Assembly (NCBI RefSeq): GCF_030697305.1
Contig: NZ_JAUYQL010000026.1
Coordinates: 1 to 42,582, forward strand
DNA: 42,582 bases
Direction: 5' to 3'
DNA from: Phenylobacterium sp.
GTDB taxonomy: Bacteria; Pseudomonadota; Alphaproteobacteria; Caulobacterales; Caulobacteraceae
A program made the position numbers and the translations under genes. Positions 8,350 to 15,687 of the stretch are shown here, piece by piece (the first letter of the stretch is position 1; each line of letters starts with the position of its first letter). The notes below the pieces were generated by a model. It was not told the origin of the DNA and did no database searches. It saw only the letters and a list, made by a program, of their open reading frames with translations.

Positions 8350-9509
8350 TGGTTCGCGGCTGAGCGCCTGACGATCGGTGCGGCCAACAGCACGGCGATG
8401 AACGGTCCGATCGGGATCGACAGATGGCCATAGGCCAGCGGCGCCAGATAGGCCGCGATCACGCACGCCGTATCGAACGGATGCGGCTTGGTCCGAGACT
8501 CGCTGAGCAGCAGGATGGCCGCCGCCGCGTACAACGGAAAATCATAGACCCAGCTATAGGGCGACGCCGCCAGCATGCCTGTCAGCAGGGCCGCCGATCG
8601 GCATTGGACTGAGGCTGGCGATCGCCACACCCAGACCACGCCCAGCGCAACAGCGGCTGACGCGATCCCTTGCGCGGCCCAGGCGATCGCCGTCCCGCCG
8701 CCCAGTGCGTGAACCAGGGCGTATGCGCTCTGCTGCTTGTAGGCCTCCAGCACGCCGGCCTGGATGACCTTTTCGCCGCCCGCATGCATCGCGTGCAGGA
8801 ACAGCGGATAGGACGACCAGCCGAAAGCGAGGCCCGCGAGCGTTGCGCCGCCAATCGCGCTCGCCGCCGCCCCGGCGAAAGCGCGCCACCGCCCCGTCGC
8901 CATCAGCACCAAGGGCAGCAGCACGCCGAAATGAGGCTTGTAGGCGATCAATCCCAGCAGGACGCCGGCCAGCACCGGTCGACGATCCAGCAGCGCCAGG
9001 CCCGCCACCGCGAGCGCGGCGGTGAGCAGGCCGTTCTGGCCGACCATGACGGAAGCTAGCGCCGCCGGCGCCGCAAGCGCGATCGTCATGTCGTGGTTGC
9101 GCCCTGTGGCGAGGCGTACAGCGGCGGTGAATGCCGCCAGCCCCGCGGCGATCCATAACGCCCCGGCCCAGACGTAGGGTAAAGTCCCGAACGGCGTCAC
9201 CAACAGCAGCATCGACGGCGGATAGAACATCGGTAGGTTGCAGTCGCGGGGCAGTCCCTCCCCCACCAGCAGCGCCTGGACACTGGGCCAGTCGTAGGTG
9301 GCCGCGGCCATGCCCTGGCCGGCCAGTCGGCCCGACGCCCAGAAGACGCTGAAGTCGCGGCACAGCGGCGCGCCGGCCGCATCTGTCAGCCAGGCATGCT
9401 GCTGAAGGCCGGCGCAAAGGAAGGCGATCTCGAGCGCCAGCAGACACAGAGGCGCCCCGCGCACGACCGTGTCGAGAGTGATCGACGGGGCTCCGCCCGG
9501 CTTGCGCAT
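8298..9509 (-). CDS. GT87-type (DUF2029) polytopic membrane glycosyltransferase
   Basis: A 403-residue protein with roughly ten hydrophobic segments. The first extracytoplasmic loop has CRDFSVFWASGRLAGQG and the Asp in this DF-x-x-F/Y-W context resembles the catalytic region of GT-C enzymes of the GT87/DUF2029 family; MFYPPSMLLLVTPFGTLP and GLIAYKPHFGVLLPLVL are further family-like blocks. Such enzymes use polyprenyl-phosphate sugars at the membrane. The ATG at 9509 has GGAG six bases upstream. It follows the LpxL-like gene on the same strand after a 70-base gap, suggesting an envelope role. The acceptor is unknown. The 3' end overlaps the DUF2093 gene by 52 bases. Confidence 0.78.
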   Translation of the reverse strand: MRKPGGAPSITLDTVVRGAPLCLLALEIAFLCAGLQQHAWLTDAAGAPLCRDFSVFWASGRLAGQGMAAATYDWPSVQALLVGEGLPRDCNLPMFYPPSMLLLVTPFGTLPYVWAGALWIAAGLAAFTAAVRLATGRNHDMTIALAAPAALASVMVGQNGLLTAALAVAGLALLDRRPVLAGVLLGLIAYKPHFGVLLPLVLMATGRWRAFAGAAASAIGGATLAGLAFGWSSYPLFLHAMHAGGEKVIQAGVLEAYKQQSAYALVHALGGGTAIAWAAQGIASAAVALGVVWVWRSPASVQCRSAALLTGMLAASPYSWVYDFPLYAAAAILLLSESRTKPHPFDTACVIAAYLAPLAYGHLSIPIGPFIAVLLAAPIVRRSAANHQGLVSFHRARASAGPA

Positions 9510-9579
9510 GCGTTCTCCACCGTCAGGGCGATGGCGAGCACGCTATCCGGGCGCCGTCACCAAACGGTGAAACCCATGG

Positions 9580-10488
9580 CTAGCGACGCTTGTAGATCTC
9601 GTTGGGCCAGCGCTTGTGGACCCAGAACCATTCTTCGGGCCGCTCGCGGATGCGTTCTTCGATGAAGGCGTTGACCCGGCCGACGCCGGTCTCGATGTCG
9701 GCGGTGCGGTCGCCGGTGCTCTCCAGACGGATGGGTTCGTGCACCACCACCCGGAAGCGGGCTTTGTCCTTGCGCTGCACAGACATCGGCTGCAGCGCCG
9801 CGCCGAACCGCAGGGCCAGGCGCGAGGGCCCCGGCGCAGTATGAGCGGTGACGCCGAACAGCGGAGCCGCGACACCGCCGTTGAACTTCTGGTCGTTCAT
9901 CAGCGCCACCGACTCGCCGCGCCCCAGCGCCTCGAGCAGTTCGCGCGCGCCGTCGCCGCCCTTCGGCGCGAACAGCCGCACGCCGTAGCGCCAGCGGCTC
10001 TTGCGGATGCGCGCGTCCACATAGGGGTTGTTGGTCGCCCGATAGGTCACCTGACAGGTGACGCCGGCGTGGATGATCGCCGCCGGCATGATCTCGAAAC
10101 TCGAGAAGTGACCCGAGATGAACACCACCGGCTCGCTGTCGCGGGCGATCTGGGCCAGGCGCTCGCCGTTGACCAGTTCGACCCGGGACGGATCGGCGAT
10201 GATCCGGTCGAGTATTGGGAACTCCGCAGCCCAACGCCCCGCCGCCGCCCACTGGGCGCGCAGCAGTCGGGCGATCTCCGCATCGGGGGCTTGTGGGAAG
10301 ACGATGCGCAGGTTGGTCTCGGCGGTCCGGTGGGCGCTGGTGAGCGGGCCCAGCCGCTGGAACGCCCAGGCGCCGGCGTCCGAAACCATGTCGATGGGGA
10401 AGATGCGGGCCAGCGCCGTAAGCGCGTCGAACCCCACGGCCTCCAGCCGCCAGAGCAGGTCCTGCGCGATCGAGGGCCGGTTCGCCAT
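9580..10488 (-). CDS. Lauroyl/myristoyl (LpxL/HtrB-type) lipid A acyltransferase
   Basis: A 302-residue member of the LpxL/HtrB lysophospholipid acyltransferase family, which adds secondary acyl chains to Kdo-lipid A or related acceptors at the inner membrane. The catalytic H-x4-E is H127-E132 in SGHFSSFE; NDQKFNGGVAAPLFG and the C-terminal RPEEWFWVHKRWPNE are strong family signatures. The ATG at 10488 begins the expected N-terminus. It is followed by the GT87 glycosyltransferase gene and is divergent from the XRE regulator. The exact acyl donor and acceptor cannot be read from sequence. Confidence 0.9.
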   Translation of the reverse strand: MANRPSIAQDLLWRLEAVGFDALTALARIFPIDMVSDAGAWAFQRLGPLTSAHRTAETNLRIVFPQAPDAEIARLLRAQWAAAGRWAAEFPILDRIIADPSRVELVNGERLAQIARDSEPVVFISGHFSSFEIMPAAIIHAGVTCQVTYRATNNPYVDARIRKSRWRYGVRLFAPKGGDGARELLEALGRGESVALMNDQKFNGGVAAPLFGVTAHTAPGPSRLALRFGAALQPMSVQRKDKARFRVVVHEPIRLESTGDRTADIETGVGRVNAFIEERIRERPEEWFWVHKRWPNEIYKRR

Positions 10489-10612
10489 GCCTCTCTACTA
10501 GGGGCGCCACGCCGCCCCGCGCAACGCCTGGGCGAATTCGCTTGGCGCGCGACTTGCCCCGAACCGCGCAGGCTGTCCCGACCTGGGACGCAGACAGACA
10601 TTGAGAGGGGCG

Positions 10613-11002
10613 ATGGATCCCATGGGCAATGACATCGACGTTCACCTCGGCAAGCGCCTGCGTCGGCGCCGCCGCCTGCTGGGTCTGACCCAGCAGCAGC
10701 TGGCCGGTTCCTGCGGCGTTCGCTTCCAGCAGATCCAGAAGTACGAGTGCGGCGCGAACCGCATCTCCGCCGCGCGTCTCTGGCAGCTCTCCGAAGCCCT
10801 GGAAGTGCCGGTCGGCTACTTCTACGACGGCCTGTCGGAAGCCGAGCGCGCACTGCACGCCGAGAAGGAACCCGCGGGCGAGGTGTTCGCGCGCAAGGAG
10901 ACGCTCGACCTGATCCGCGCCTACTACCAGCTCAGCGAACGGCCCCGCCGCCGCCTGCTGGACCTGGCCAAGTCACTGCACGGCGAGACCGACGCCGGCT
11001 GA
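10613..11002 (+). CDS. XRE-family helix-turn-helix transcriptional regulator
   Basis: A 129-residue protein with an N-terminal Cro/CI HTH: VHLGKRLRRRRRLLGLTQQQ, then SCGVRFQQIQKYECGANRIS and the third helix AARLWQLSEALEVPVGYFYDG, followed by a charged C-terminal tail ending RRLLDLAKSLHGE. This is the common alphaproteobacterial PhrR/PraR-like class, whose members regulate stress or surface traits; the target here is unknown. GAGAGGGG precedes the ATG at 10613 closely; a second in-frame ATG at 10622 is also possible. It is divergent from the LpxL-like gene (124 bases apart) and precedes hisN by 67 bases. Confidence 0.88.
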   Translation: MDPMGNDIDVHLGKRLRRRRRLLGLTQQQLAGSCGVRFQQIQKYECGANRISAARLWQLSEALEVPVGYFYDGLSEAERALHAEKEPAGEVFARKETLDLIRAYYQLSERPRRRLLDLAKSLHGETDAG

Positions 11003-11069
11003 AGTCGCTTTGCGCGCCGGCGCACGGGGGCCGTTCCCTGTCGCCGGCCGCACGGCTAGAGATGTGCGC

Positions 11070-11891
11070 ATGCTCGCGCCCGACGTCCTCGCCGAGCTCG
11101 ACGGCTTCATCGTCGAGCTGAACCGCGCCTCTTCCGAGGTAATCCTGCCGCTGTTTCGCGCCGAACACGGGATGGAGAACAAGAACCTCGCCCTGGGCAA
11201 GGCGGGGTTCGATCCGGTCACCGCCGCCGACAAGGGCGCGGAGGCCGCGATCCGTCAACTCATCGCCGCGCGCTATCCCGACCACGGGGTGATCGGCGAG
11301 GAATACGGCGAGGACCGTCCCGACAGCGAATTCGTCTGGGTGTTGGATCCGGTGGACGGGACCCGCGCGTTCATCGCCGGCCTGCCCCTGTGGTGCACCC
11401 TCATCGCCCTGCGCCACGAAGGCCGCCCGGTGCTGGGCTCCGTCGGCCAACCGTTTCTCGAAGAGCTCTACCTGGGCCACGCCGGCGGCTCACGGATCAT
11501 CGACCGTCGTGGCGAACGCGCCTTGAATGTGCGGCCCTGCCCGCACCTGACGCAGGCGACGATCACCACCACCGATCCCGACACCTATTTCGACGGCGCC
11601 GAGCGGGGCGCGTGGCGCCAGTTGCGCGACGCAGCCCGCGTGGTGCGCCTGGGGCTGGATTCGTACGGCTACGCCATGGTCGCGGCCGGCACGATCGACC
11701 TGCTCGTGGAAGGCGCGGGGATCAATTCCTGGGACATCGAGGCGGCGATCCCGCTGATCGAGGGCGCAGGCGGGCTGATCACCGACTGGCGCGGCGACCC
11801 GCTGGGCTCCGATGGCGGCCAGGTGGTGATCGCCGGTGACCGCGCCTGCCTGGACGAAGCCCTGGTCGCGCTCAGGCGCTCGGCGACCTAA
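11070..11891 (+). CDS. hisN: Histidinol-phosphatase, inositol monophosphatase family
   Basis: A 273-residue IMPase-fold phosphatase. Metal-binding motifs are all present: GEE at residues 76-78, DPVDGT at 93-98 and SWDIEAAIPLIEGAGG near the C-terminus, with FDPVTAADKGAE upstream. The SYGYAMVAAGTIDLLVE block and overall length fit the alphaproteobacterial HisN type, which dephosphorylates L-histidinol phosphate in histidine synthesis; a different sugar- or inositol-phosphate substrate is not excluded because no other his genes are nearby. I use the ATG at 11070. Its TAA stop overlaps the stop of the convergent hydrolase gene by four bases. Confidence 0.85.
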   Translation: MLAPDVLAELDGFIVELNRASSEVILPLFRAEHGMENKNLALGKAGFDPVTAADKGAEAAIRQLIAARYPDHGVIGEEYGEDRPDSEFVWVLDPVDGTRAFIAGLPLWCTLIALRHEGRPVLGSVGQPFLEELYLGHAGGSRIIDRRGERALNVRPCPHLTQATITTTDPDTYFDGAERGAWRQLRDAARVVRLGLDSYGYAMVAAGTIDLLVEGAGINSWDIEAAIPLIEGAGGLITDWRGDPLGSDGGQVVIAGDRACLDEALVALRRSAT

Positions 11892-12835
11892 GCGACCGCG
11901 GATGCGACCTCGTCGAACGCCGTCCAAAAAGCGGCGCGGCGATCGTCGGTCTCCATCAAAATCTCGTGGCGCGAACGCGGCGCTACGACCAGGCGGCCCT
12001 TCGGCAGGTTCGAGACCGCAGCCCGCTGCGACGCAGGATCGACGATCGAGTCCTCCTGCGCCTGGACGATCACCACCGGGATGGCGACGCCGGCCAGGTT
12101 GGCGCTGCGCTCAAGCCAACCCATGGCGATGAAGGCGAAGGCCAGCCAGCCCCAGGTGACGCCGCCCAGCGCCAGGTCCGGGCAGGCGTCGATCTGCGCG
12201 CGGTGGCGGGCGAAGCGCGCTTCGTCATGGGTCAGGGGATTGCCGGCGAACGCCGCGTCGAACGGCTTGCCGCCGTAGCGCAGCATGTAGCCGTCGCCGC
12301 GGCCGATCTGGCGGAACAGCCGCGCGAGCGCCCCGGCCAAGTGCTTGCCTAGCGGCGTGCGCAGACCCAGCATCGGCGCCGAGAGGACGGCGGCGGCGAA
12401 CCGCGGCGCCTGTCCCGCCGCCAGCGCCATCAGCGCCAAACAGCCGCCCATCGAATGGCCGAGCGCGATCCACGGCTTTGGGGCCCTCGCCTCGAACGCG
12501 TCGAGCATCGCGGCGTAGTCGTCCAGGAAGGTCTGGTAGCTGGCCGCGTGGCCCTTCAGCCGGTCCGGCAGGAAGCGGTCGGACAGCCCCTGCCCGCGCC
12601 AGTCGTGGGCCAGGACTGCGAAACCGCGCCCGAGCAGTTCGTCGATCACCTCGAAATATTTTTCGATGGGCTCGGTGCGCCCGCCGCTGAGCACCACCGT
12701 CCCGCGGGCCTCCCCAGACGGAGCAAACAGCGCAACCCGCAGTCGCGCCCCGTCGGCGGCCTTCACCCATTCCGCGCCGCCGCCCGGAGGGATCGGCGCC
12801 GCAGGCGTGGCGATCAGCGGCGCGGCCTCGGCCAT
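11888..12835 (-). CDS. Alpha/beta hydrolase, PldB (lysophospholipase L2)-like
   Basis: A 315-residue alpha/beta hydrolase of the serine aminopeptidase S33/hydrolase-4 type. The nucleophile is Ser128 in GHSMGG; the oxyanion-side strand VVLSGGRTEPIEKYFEV and LAHDWRGQGLSDR are typical of PldB-like lysophospholipases and monoacylglycerol lipases (COG2267). The catalytic Asp and His are probably in IVQAQEDSIVDP and APRSRHEI. No signal peptide is evident, so it is likely cytoplasmic. It starts at the ATG at 12835, five bases after the SCP2 gene stop, so the two are co-transcribed, suggesting lipid or acyl-ester substrates. The substrate is inferred only. Confidence 0.85.
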   Translation of the reverse strand: MAEAAPLIATPAAPIPPGGGAEWVKAADGARLRVALFAPSGEARGTVVLSGGRTEPIEKYFEVIDELLGRGFAVLAHDWRGQGLSDRFLPDRLKGHAASYQTFLDDYAAMLDAFEARAPKPWIALGHSMGGCLALMALAAGQAPRFAAAVLSAPMLGLRTPLGKHLAGALARLFRQIGRGDGYMLRYGGKPFDAAFAGNPLTHDEARFARHRAQIDACPDLALGGVTWGWLAFAFIAMGWLERSANLAGVAIPVVIVQAQEDSIVDPASQRAAVSNLPKGRLVVAPRSRHEILMETDDRRAAFWTAFDEVASAVA

Positions 12836-12840
12836 CCGCC

Positions 12841-13149
12841 CTAGACCGACCGCGCGAACAGCGCCTGGATCTGCGGCTGCATTTTCATCGCCAACCCCAT
12901 GTCGGAGAGCTTCAGCCGACCGCTCATCATCGCGCGCACCGGATCCAGGTCTCCGCGGCCCAGCGCCTGCAGGTCGGCCTGGCTGACGCTGACGGTCAGA
13001 TCGGCGGGGGCATGCTCGGTGGTGACCTCAGCGCCAGCCACGTGGATCACGCCCTCGCCGCGCAGATCGAGCAGCACCGAGGCGTCCAGGCCCGGTCCCT
13101 CGCCCATCGCGCCGCGGATCCTCGCCGCCAGTTCGTCCACGCTCGCCAC
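12841..13149 (-). CDS. SCP2 sterol-carrier domain protein
   Basis: A 102-residue single-domain SCP2 protein: VLLDLRGEGVIHVAGAEVTT, then DLTVSVSQADLQALGRGDLDPVRAMMSGRLKLSDMGLAMKM, which is the conserved lipid-pocket half of the fold. SCP2 proteins bind hydrophobic ligands such as acyl-CoAs and phospholipids. The start is a GTG at 13149 with GGAGG five bases upstream; an ATG at 13151 is out of frame. It forms a two-gene unit with the following PldB-like hydrolase. Ligand unknown. Confidence 0.85.
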   Translation of the reverse strand: MASVDELAARIRGAMGEGPGLDASVLLDLRGEGVIHVAGAEVTTEHAPADLTVSVSQADLQALGRGDLDPVRAMMSGRLKLSDMGLAMKMQPQIQALFARSV

Positions 13150-13190
13150 ATCGGCCTCCGACCTGCCCCGTCGGCGTCGACTATAGGGCC

Positions 13191-14066
13191 TTAGCGCGGC
13201 TTGACGAACCGCAGCGTCATCCGATCGCTCTCGCCGATGGTGTCGTATCTGGCGTGATCGAACGACGGGTCGTCTGGCTGGCCGCGCAGAGACGAGCGAC
13301 GCACTGGGGGCAGGGTCCAGACGCCGAACGGATGGTCGCGGGTGTCCTTGGGATTGGCGTTGACCTCGCTGGCCCCGTCGGCTGCGAAGCCTGCCTCGCT
13401 GGCGAGCTGGGTCATGTACGCCTGCTGGACATAGCCATCGGCGGCGAGCGGGTCCTGGACGCCGCCAGGCGCGGCGCGATGCTCCTCCACGCCCAGCACG
13501 CCGCCGGGCTTCAGTGCGGCGAAAGCGTCGCGGAACGCCTTTTCGGCGAGGCCCGCGGCCATCCAGTTGTGGACGTTGCGCAGAAACAGCACGAGGTCGG
13601 CGCTCGCGTCGGGCGCCACCGGGCCGCTGGTCGGTCCAAAGGCGGTGAAGTTGATCCGACCATAAAGCTTCGGATCGGCTTCGAAGCGCTTGCGGTAAGC
13701 CTCGACCACCTGGCGGGTCGACGGGTCGACGGGCTCACGCAGCTCCAGGTTCGCCGCGTGCAGCTTTCCCCTGTTCGCGGCCAGGTAGGGTGCGAGGATG
13801 TCGGTGTACCATCCGGAACCGGGCCAGAATTCGACCACCGTCTGACCCGGCGCCAATCCCCAGAAGCGCAGGCTTTCCACGGGATGACGTGCGGCGTCGC
13901 GGGCCTTGTCCTGTGGCGTGCGCCACACGCCGGCGACAGCGTCCTCCAAGGTCATCGCGCTGGCGGGCGCGGCTTTTGGCGCATCGGCGGGCTCAGCGCC
14001 CCGTCCGCAGGCCGCGAGGCCAAGCGCGCCCAGCAACACGGCTCGGCGCGGGACGGAACGCTGCAT
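13191..14066 (-). CDS. Exported lipoprotein with class I methyltransferase fold (copy 2)
   Basis: A 291-residue protein starting MQRSVPRRAVLLGALGLAAC: a short signal with paired arginines (Tat-like) and a lipobox ending in Cys20. The mature part has the methyltransferase motif I region VVEFWPGSGWYTDILAPYLA, LVLFLRNVHNWM and LKPGGVLGVEEHRA, and ends NPKDTRDHPFGVWTL...SDRMTLRFVKPR. It resembles the COG4798 predicted methyltransferases. It is a clear paralogue of the gene directly upstream. The ATG at 14066 is used; the frame can extend to a TTG at 14075 that overlaps the upstream stop (TTGA). The substrate is unknown, and a SAM-dependent reaction outside the cytoplasm would be unexpected. Confidence 0.82.
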   Translation of the reverse strand: MQRSVPRRAVLLGALGLAACGRGAEPADAPKAAPASAMTLEDAVAGVWRTPQDKARDAARHPVESLRFWGLAPGQTVVEFWPGSGWYTDILAPYLAANRGKLHAANLELREPVDPSTRQVVEAYRKRFEADPKLYGRINFTAFGPTSGPVAPDASADLVLFLRNVHNWMAAGLAEKAFRDAFAALKPGGVLGVEEHRAAPGGVQDPLAADGYVQQAYMTQLASEAGFAADGASEVNANPKDTRDHPFGVWTLPPVRRSSLRGQPDDPSFDHARYDTIGESDRMTLRFVKPR

Positions 14067-14071
14067 AGGTC

Positions 14072-14914
14072 TCAACCCGGCTTGCGGAAGCGCAGGGTCA
14101 TTCGATCGCTTTCGCCGATGAGGTCGTACTTGGTGCGATCAAAGGCTGCGTCCGCCGGTTTGCCCTGCGGCGCCGTCAGCTTCGTCGGCGAAAGCGTCCA
14201 CACGCCGAACGGGTGGTCCTTGGTGTCCTTGGGATTGGCGTTGATCTCCGAGCTGGCGTCTAGCTTGAACCCGGCCTTCTCGGCGGCGGCGACCACCGAG
14301 GCGGTCGCCACATAGCCGTCGCGCGCCTCGGCCACTTGCGGGCGGGGATCGGCGCGATGCTCCTCCACCGCCAGGACGCCGCCGGGCTTCAGCACCGCGT
14401 AGAAGTCGCCCATAGCCTTATCGAGATAGCCCGGCTGCCACATCCAGTTGTGGATGTTGCGCGCGGTCAGCACGATGTCAGCCGAGCCTGGCGCGCCCAG
14501 CGGCTTTGAGACCGGACCGAAACCGACGCTGGTGATCTTGCCGTATTTTGCGGGGTCGGCGAACTTGGCCTCGAAGGTCGCGCGACCTTTGCGTGCGCCT
14601 TCCGAGAGGGCCGGATTGTCGAGGTCGGCGACGCCGGCCACGTAGGCGCCGCCGGTCGCCTTGGCGTAGGGCGCGAGGATTTCCGCCCAGTAGCCGTCGC
14701 CCGGCGAGATCTCGATGATCGTCTGCTTCGGCGCGACACCCCAGAAGGTCAGGCTCTCCAGCGGGTGGCGGGCGCCATCGCGGGCCACGGCCTTTTCCGA
14801 ACGCTCGGGACTTGCGACGGCAGCGGCGAGGGCCGCGTCCGCGGCTTGCGACGGCGCAGCGAGCGCCATCGCCGCGACGGCGGCCAGGACGGAAGGTAAC
14901 AGGGTTTGGGACAT
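14072..14914 (-). CDS. Exported protein with class I methyltransferase fold (copy 1)
   Basis: A 280-residue protein beginning MSQTLLPSVLAAVAAMALAA with a Sec-type signal peptide and probable cleavage after PSQA (residue 24). The mature region carries TIIEISPGDGYWAEILAPYA (motif I), IVLTARNIHNWMW, LKPGGVLAVEEHRAD, and the C-terminal NPKDTKDHPFGVWTL and ESDRMTLRFRKPG shared with its neighbour. The open frame extends to 15052, but the ATG at 14914 has GAGGA eight bases upstream and gives a proper signal peptide. It is first in a two-gene unit with its paralogue. Function unknown beyond the fold; ligand binding without methyl transfer is possible. Confidence 0.82.
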   Translation of the reverse strand: MSQTLLPSVLAAVAAMALAAPSQAADAALAAAVASPERSEKAVARDGARHPLESLTFWGVAPKQTIIEISPGDGYWAEILAPYAKATGGAYVAGVADLDNPALSEGARKGRATFEAKFADPAKYGKITSVGFGPVSKPLGAPGSADIVLTARNIHNWMWQPGYLDKAMGDFYAVLKPGGVLAVEEHRADPRPQVAEARDGYVATASVVAAAEKAGFKLDASSEINANPKDTKDHPFGVWTLSPTKLTAPQGKPADAAFDRTKYDLIGESDRMTLRFRKPG

Positions 14915-15026
14915 CTCGGGGATCCTCGCAAAGGGCGTTCGCAGCACGAAATCGCGGGCCGCGAGCCTAGAGCAGGAGTGTGCGGTTGCAAGCTGGAGCC
15001 GCGCTGATTTCGCCGTCCCGAGACCT

Positions 15027-15054
15027 CTTGAACACCGTCGATCATCACCCATCT
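15027..15054 (+). promoter_or_regulatory. Sigma32 (RpoH)-type heat-shock promoter of hsp20
   Basis: CTTGAA at 15027-15032 and ACCCATCT at 15047-15054, separated by 14 bases, match the RpoH consensus CTTGAAA / CCCCATNT closely. Transcription would start near 15061, giving a leader of about 105 bases before hsp20. The sequence match is seen; use under heat shock is inferred. Confidence 0.65.
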
Positions 15055-15060
15055 GGAGCT

Positions 15061-15160
15061 GGAAGGTGCTGGAATTCCGGGCCTTCCGGGTCTTTGGCGA
15101 GGCCGTTTCGGCTCGCCCGGCCCGCGTCTGAAACCTTGCTTAAGCCAAGAAGGATTCGTC
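15061..15160 (+). promoter_or_regulatory. ROSE-like RNA thermometer in the hsp20 leader
   Basis: The leader has three successive hairpins. The first pairs GGAAGG (15061-15066) with CCTTCC (15082-15087). The second is GGCGAG-g-CCG / CGG-CTCGCC (15096-15105 with 15109-15117) around a TTT loop, with one bulged G. The third pairs CCTTGCTT (15134-15141) with AAGAAGG (15147-15153), with a bulged G inside TTGCTT, and thereby masks the Shine-Dalgarno AAGGA at 15150-15154. A UYGCU motif with a bulged G opposite the Shine-Dalgarno sequence is the hallmark of ROSE thermometers of alphaproteobacterial small heat-shock genes. Confidence 0.65.
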
Positions 15161-15164
15161 TCAC

Positions 15165-15617
15165 ATGCGTACGCTTGATTTCTCCCCCCTGTACCGCTCC
15201 GTCGTCGGTTTCGACCGTGTCGCCGATCTGCTGCAGACCGCGGCGTCCGACGCCGCCACAGGCTATCCGCCCTACAACATCGAACGCACCGACGAGAACG
15301 CCTACCGCGTCGAGATCGCGGTGGCGGGCTTCCGACCAGAAGAGCTGAACATCGAGGTTAAGGAGAACCTGCTGACCGTACAGGGCCGCAAGGCGGCTAA
15401 CGACGAGCCCCGCCGCTATCTGCATCGCGGCCTCGCCGAGCGGAACTTCGATCGCCGCTTCCAGCTCGCGGACTATGTGGTGGTGACCGAGGCCGCGCTC
15501 GCCGACGGCCTGCTGTCGATCAGCCTACGCCGCGAGTTGCCCGAGTCGCTGAAGCCGCGCCGGATCGAGATCAGCACCGGTCAATCGACCCTGATCGAAG
15601 GTGAACAGGCGGCCTAA
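15165..15617 (+). CDS. Small heat-shock protein, Hsp20/IbpA family
   Basis: A 150-residue alpha-crystallin-type chaperone that binds unfolding proteins without ATP. The N-terminus MRTLDFSPLYRSVVGFDRV and the alpha-crystallin domain (YPPYNIERTDENAYRVEIAVAGF, LTVQGRK, YLHRGLAERNFDRRFQLADYV, GLLSISLRRELPE) are typical of the class A IbpA-like proteins of alphaproteobacteria. The C-terminal tail has PRRIEI in place of the I-x-I anchor. The gene stands alone between a heat-shock promoter plus ROSE-like leader and a strong terminator, indicating a monocistronic heat-induced unit. Confidence 0.95.
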   Translation: MRTLDFSPLYRSVVGFDRVADLLQTAASDAATGYPPYNIERTDENAYRVEIAVAGFRPEELNIEVKENLLTVQGRKAANDEPRRYLHRGLAERNFDRRFQLADYVVVTEAALADGLLSISLRRELPESLKPRRIEISTGQSTLIEGEQAA

Positions 15618-15649
15618 GCCCCAGGCCCACATCTCTCGATCGGACTGGA

Positions 15650-15679
15650 GGGCGGCGCCGCAGGGCGTCGCCCTTTTTT
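15650..15679 (+). terminator. Rho-independent terminator of hsp20
   Basis: GGGCGGCG (15650-15657) pairs with CGTCGCCC (15666-15673) with one G-U pair and an eight-base loop, followed by six T residues (15674-15679). It lies just past hsp20 and ends eight bases before the stop of the convergent pentapeptide-repeat gene. Confidence 0.85.
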
Positions 15680-15687
15680 CGTGCCGG

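Noticed and set aside
9557-9570. TCACC-AAAC-GGTGA hairpin between the acyltransferase and GT87 genes
   Set aside because: Only five base pairs and no T run on the relevant strand; too weak to call a terminator.
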